From Fidelibacterota bacterium UBA6817 (GTDB lineage Bacteria; Fidelibacterota; Fidelibacteria; Fidelibacterales; Fidelibacteraceae): DNA of 18,741 nt. Below, piece after piece: positions 15,874 through 18,741 of the stretch. The translations under genes were made by a program, and so were the position numbers. Numbering within the stretch: the first letter of the stretch is position 1; every line of letters begins with the position of its first letter. The stretch spans positions 1-18,741 of the forward strand of contig DKER01000085.1 of the NCBI GenBank assembly GCA_002452555.1. Direction: 5' to 3'. The notes below the pieces were generated by a model. It worked only from the letters and a program-made list of their open reading frames with translations. It ran no database searches and was not told the origin of the DNA.

Positions 15874-16070
15874 CACGAAAGATGACTGGAATACAATGCC
15901 CGAAAAACTTCCCCCGACAGACATTTCCTTCTATCATTACAGCATAACATTTATGTACAAAGAATTTGCATTTATTAAAAGAAGGACAAAAAGGTTTACG
16001 GCCATTCATGATACTTTGCTGCACACAAGCGTTTTAACGACCAATTTTCAAGAAAGGATATTAAGCTAAA
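15874..16070 (+). promoter_or_regulatory. Intergenic region before the GH106-like gene, with weak promoter
   Basis: This 197-bp region holds no gene or clear terminator. A -10-like GATACT lies at 16010-16015, with no good -35 in register. An operator-like 16-mer begins 7 bp after it. AAAGGA (16053-16058) is a plausible ribosome site 12 nt before the ATG at 16071. Confidence 0.4.
16023..16038. promoter_or_regulatory. LacI-family operator candidate O2 upstream of the GH106-like gene
   Basis: ACACAAGCGTTTTAAC, in reverse complement GTTAAAACGCTTGTGT, matches the lacI-promoter site O1 at 12 of 16 positions, including the core AAAACG-TTGTG. It starts 7 bp after a -10-like GATACT, nearly the same geometry as O1, so it would overlap the transcription start. 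It suggests that the LacI-family regulator controls the hydrolase gene 14 kb away. Confidence 0.55.
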
Positions 16071-18741
16071 ATGTCACACAATAATCGCATCATGATTGAA
16101 AAAAAATTAAACAAAGAGAACTTCAAAAATCCGCCTGTTGAAATGGGAATCCTGCCTTTTTGGTTCTGGAACGGTGAAATGAATGAAGCAGAAATGGAAT
16201 GGCAATTAAAGGAATATAAATCCAGGAAAATTCCCGGATTGTTTATACATGGTCGTTTTGGATTGAAAGTACCCTATCTTTCTCCCGAATGGTTTGAATG
16301 TGTGAAATTTGCCGTAAAAAAGGGAAAAGAAATCGGGTTGGATATTTGGGTCTATGATGAAATGAACTGGCCAAGCGGCAGCGCAGAAAAACAGGTTATC
16401 AAAGAATATCCCCATCTTGGTCAGAAGTATCTTGAAATGGTCACGCTCCATATTACCGGTCCTTTATTCATCTATTTGGAAGCGACAGATACCCGATATG
16501 TCAATACAGGCGACTCCAAACCAATCGCTGCTTATGCCTGTTCTTTAAGTGAGTATGAGAATGAAATTGAAACGATCATTGATCTGACTCCCCAGTTATC
16601 CTTCAATAAAATTGTACCCTGGGAAGCCCCTTCCGGAAAATGGGTCCTTATGTACTTTTTGGAAAAGGAAATTGATTATTATATCGATGCCCTTAATCCC
16701 GAATCAACGCAACGCTTCATAGAGCTTACCCATGAACGATATAAAAAAGCAGTCGGATCTGAGTTCGGACGAGCGGTTCCCGGCTTTTATACAGATGAAC
16801 CCGCCATGCATTATTTCCACGTTGGAACAGATAATTTTATTGTACCCTGGAGCAGTCAGATGTTCAAAATATTTCGTGAAAGAAATGGCTACAGTCTGAA
16901 GCCCTATTTACCGGCTTTGTATGCGAATATGGGAAAAATTACCACGAAAATCCGTTATGATTTCTGGCGTGCGCTGTCTGATCAATATGATGAACATTAT
17001 TACGGCGCCCTGAGAAAATGGTGTGAAGAAAATGGCGTTCTGTTTACGGGACATTTGCTCTTTGAGAACTGGCTTCGGGGACATGCACGCTGTGAAGGCA
17101 ATGTAATAAAACATTTAAAAAACATGCACATAACCGGTGTTGATCATCTTTATCCGAAAATCGGATCTGCCGATGAGCCGGGTGAGCATGTAGAACTGAA
17201 AATGGCAAGTTCAGCTGCCCATCATTTCGGCAGTAAACGACTGCTCTGTGAATCCATGGGAGGAACTTACTGGGATTGCTCTCTGGAACGCATGAAATGG
17301 ATTGCAAACTGGGAATATGTTCTGGGAGTCAATCTTTTTAATAATCATGGATATCATTATTCAATTGAAGGGGAAAGGAAGCGGGATTGGCCGCCATCCC
17401 AGTTTTATCACCATACGTGGTGGAAATATTACGACCGTTTTACCACCTATATGTCCAGACTGGGCCTTGTGCTGACCGGCGGCCGACATGTGGCAAAAAT
17501 TTTAATCCTCTATCCCATCAACAGCATCTGGACAAACTATGTGCCCCAGTTCCGAAACCGTATCAGCGAACTGATTGAAACAGATTTTAATTATATGACG
17601 GATGCTCTCTTGCGCCTTCATTATGATTTTGATTATGTGGATGAAGATATTCTGATTGAAGCCGGGTTAAACAATGGCGAACTGCAGATTGCCGATGAAA
17701 GCTATTCTATGATCATTCTTCCGCCTGTTACACATATGAAGCAAGCGACCTTGGATAAAATCCGCAGCTTTGTTGATCAGGGCGGAAAACTTCTTGCCAA
17801 CAATCTTCTCCCCGTTGAGCTTCTCGAATCAGACGGAACCGGAGAAATTACTCAGGTAAACGAATTGTTTGGAATCAATTCCGCCGTACTGCTTGATGAC
17901 TTCATAAAAGACAAAAATCCGGATATTATTCAGCAATTGGAGAGAAATGTCATAATTATCCGGGGAACAGGTCTTGGCAAGGGCCGGAGAGATTCTGATT
18001 TAAAAGTTGTGCTGGAAGATTTACTGAATCCGGATATCCGTATTTCTCATCCCCATGTTTTTTATCTCCATCGCATAAAAGATGATCGACATATATACTT
18101 TTTGGTCAATACGCTGCAGGAGGATATCGGTGATGTTTATATCGATTTGGAGGTTACAGGTAAACCTGAACTCTGGGATCCTGAAAACGGCGAATTATTG
18201 CCATTGCATGTTTATGATATAAAAAATAAACGTCTCCACTTCAAACTAACTTTTCAGGCATGTAAAACCTATTTTGTCATAGTCAGTGATCAGGCTTCGG
18301 ATTCATACATTCGTGACAGCAATCTAATCATTGAAAAATATGATTCACAAAACGTCATCGGCTATTTGCCCGGTGTCAATACTGACCCGTATGTGGAAAT
18401 AAAACATATGGGAAATGCTAAAAAATTCAGTGTTCCCGTGAAAAATGCCTATGACCCCCTTCACATATCTCCAAAAATGGGTTTTCAAATCGAAGGTGAT
18501 AATACCTTTCTTATAAATCAATGGAAAATGAAGGTTACAGATGAAAATGATGTCACTGAAGAATATCCGTCTTTTGGGTTTAATGACAAAGACTGGTATA
18601 CAGTAACACCCGGTTCATGGGAATTACAGCTGCCCTATGAGAGAGACGAAGAGGTTTACCACCAAACGGTATGGTACCGGGCAAGGTTCACAATTGAGGA
18701 TATGCCGTCAAGGACCGGTCTTTTAATTGATGGGTTTAGTT
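16071..18741 (+). CDS. GH106-like glycoside hydrolase (alpha-L-rhamnosidase family), C-terminus beyond window
   Basis: Open without a stop from the ATG at 16071 to the window end: 890 codons of a protein that usually exceeds 1000. Motifs in order match the GH106/alpha-L-rhamnosidase-like family as I know it: PFWFWNG (29-35), HGRFGLKVPYLSPEWF, YDEMNWPSG (95-103), YTDEPAMHYF (240-249), GVDHLYPKIG, CESMGGTYWD (393-402), and GYHYSIEGERKRDWPPSQF. A glutamine-amidotransferase-like segment around 545-600 and a beta-rich, galactose-binding-like end region (DKDWYTVTPGSWELQLPYE) follow. The acidic residues in TDEP and CES are possible active-site groups, not mapped to a structure. There is no signal peptide, so it should act in the cytoplasm on imported oligosaccharides, most likely releasing L-rhamnose. 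An operator-like site lies upstream. The exact sugar specificity is uncertain. Confidence 0.88.
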   Translation, partial: MSHNNRIMIEKKLNKENFKNPPVEMGILPFWFWNGEMNEAEMEWQLKEYKSRKIPGLFIHGRFGLKVPYLSPEWFECVKFAVKKGKEIGLDIWVYDEMNWPSGSAEKQVIKEYPHLGQKYLEMVTLHITGPLFIYLEATDTRYVNTGDSKPIAAYACSLSEYENEIETIIDLTPQLSFNKIVPWEAPSGKWVLMYFLEKEIDYYIDALNPESTQRFIELTHERYKKAVGSEFGRAVPGFYTDEPAMHYFHVGTDNFIVPWSSQMFKIFRERNGYSLKPYLPALYANMGKITTKIRYDFWRALSDQYDEHYYGALRKWCEENGVLFTGHLLFENWLRGHARCEGNVIKHLKNMHITGVDHLYPKIGSADEPGEHVELKMASSAAHHFGSKRLLCESMGGTYWDCSLERMKWIANWEYVLGVNLFNNHGYHYSIEGERKRDWPPSQFYHHTWWKYYDRFTTYMSRLGLVLTGGRHVAKILILYPINSIWTNYVPQFRNRISELIETDFNYMTDALLRLHYDFDYVDEDILIEAGLNNGELQIADESYSMIILPPVTHMKQATLDKIRSFVDQGGKLLANNLLPVELLESDGTGEITQVNELFGINSAVLLDDFIKDKNPDIIQQLERNVIIIRGTGLGKGRRDSDLKVVLEDLLNPDIRISHPHVFYLHRIKDDRHIYFLVNTLQEDIGDVYIDLEVTGKPELWDPENGELLPLHVYDIKNKRLHFKLTFQACKTYFVIVSDQASDSYIRDSNLIIEKYDSQNVIGYLPGVNTDPYVEIKHMGNAKKFSVPVKNAYDPLHISPKMGFQIEGDNTFLINQWKMKVTDENDVTEEYPSFGFNDKDWYTVTPGSWELQLPYERDEEVYHQTVWYRARFTIEDMPSRTGLLIDGFS

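Noticed and set aside
1..18741. tRNA, rRNA, CRISPR arrays, insertion sequences or phage genes
   Set aside because: No cloverleaf, repeat-spacer pattern, transposase motif or long terminal inverted repeats were seen; the window reads as an intact metabolic locus.

Overview
The window is a carbohydrate-use locus from a Gram-negative bacterium, most likely an FCB-superphylum lineage outside classical Bacteroidota (Calditrichota, Ignavibacteriota, KSB1 or a relative). The evidence is a type IX secretion (T9SS) C-terminal tail with the NYPNPFNPTTTIRF signature, a TonB-dependent receptor with an N-terminal carboxypeptidase-regulatory-like domain, and two PorV/OmpP1-type outer-membrane barrels. The clearest promoters are sigma70-like (TTGACA-17-TAATAT) rather than the Bacteroidota TTG/TAnnTTTG type. 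The exact phylum is inference.

Layout. Positions 1-555 (minus strand) hold the N-terminal part of a xylulokinase that resembles the eukaryotic XYLB type. A divergent promoter region (556-814) separates it from a rightward LacI-family regulator. The regulator is followed closely by an ABC sugar importer: a binding lipoprotein and two permeases, with no ATPase in the window. The same run continues with an unrecognised lipoprotein and an OmpP1/FadL-like barrel. After a 101-bp leader comes a secreted protein with a CBM9/DOMON-like domain and a T9SS tail, closed by a strong Rho-independent terminator (8632-8670).

Next is a zinc-dependent sugar/alcohol dehydrogenase without the structural-zinc lobe. 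An outer-membrane module follows: a 958-residue TonB-dependent receptor, a 740-residue secreted protein with a FlgD/T9SS-like C-terminal domain, and a PorV/PorQ-family barrel. No SusD-like protein is seen. The window ends inside a large GH106 (alpha-L-rhamnosidase)-like hydrolase that has no signal peptide.

How it may work together (inference): a glycan or oligosaccharide is bound and crosses the outer membrane through the TonB receptor and its partners, then crosses the inner membrane through the ABC importer. It is cut in the cytoplasm by the GH106-like enzyme, and the sugars are oxidised or isomerised and phosphorylated by the dehydrogenase and the kinase. The LacI regulator probably controls this. 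Three 16-bp operator-like sites with a shared AACGMTTG core lie 6-7 bp downstream of -10-like hexamers: at the lacI promoter, just inside the binding-protein gene, and upstream of the GH106-like gene.
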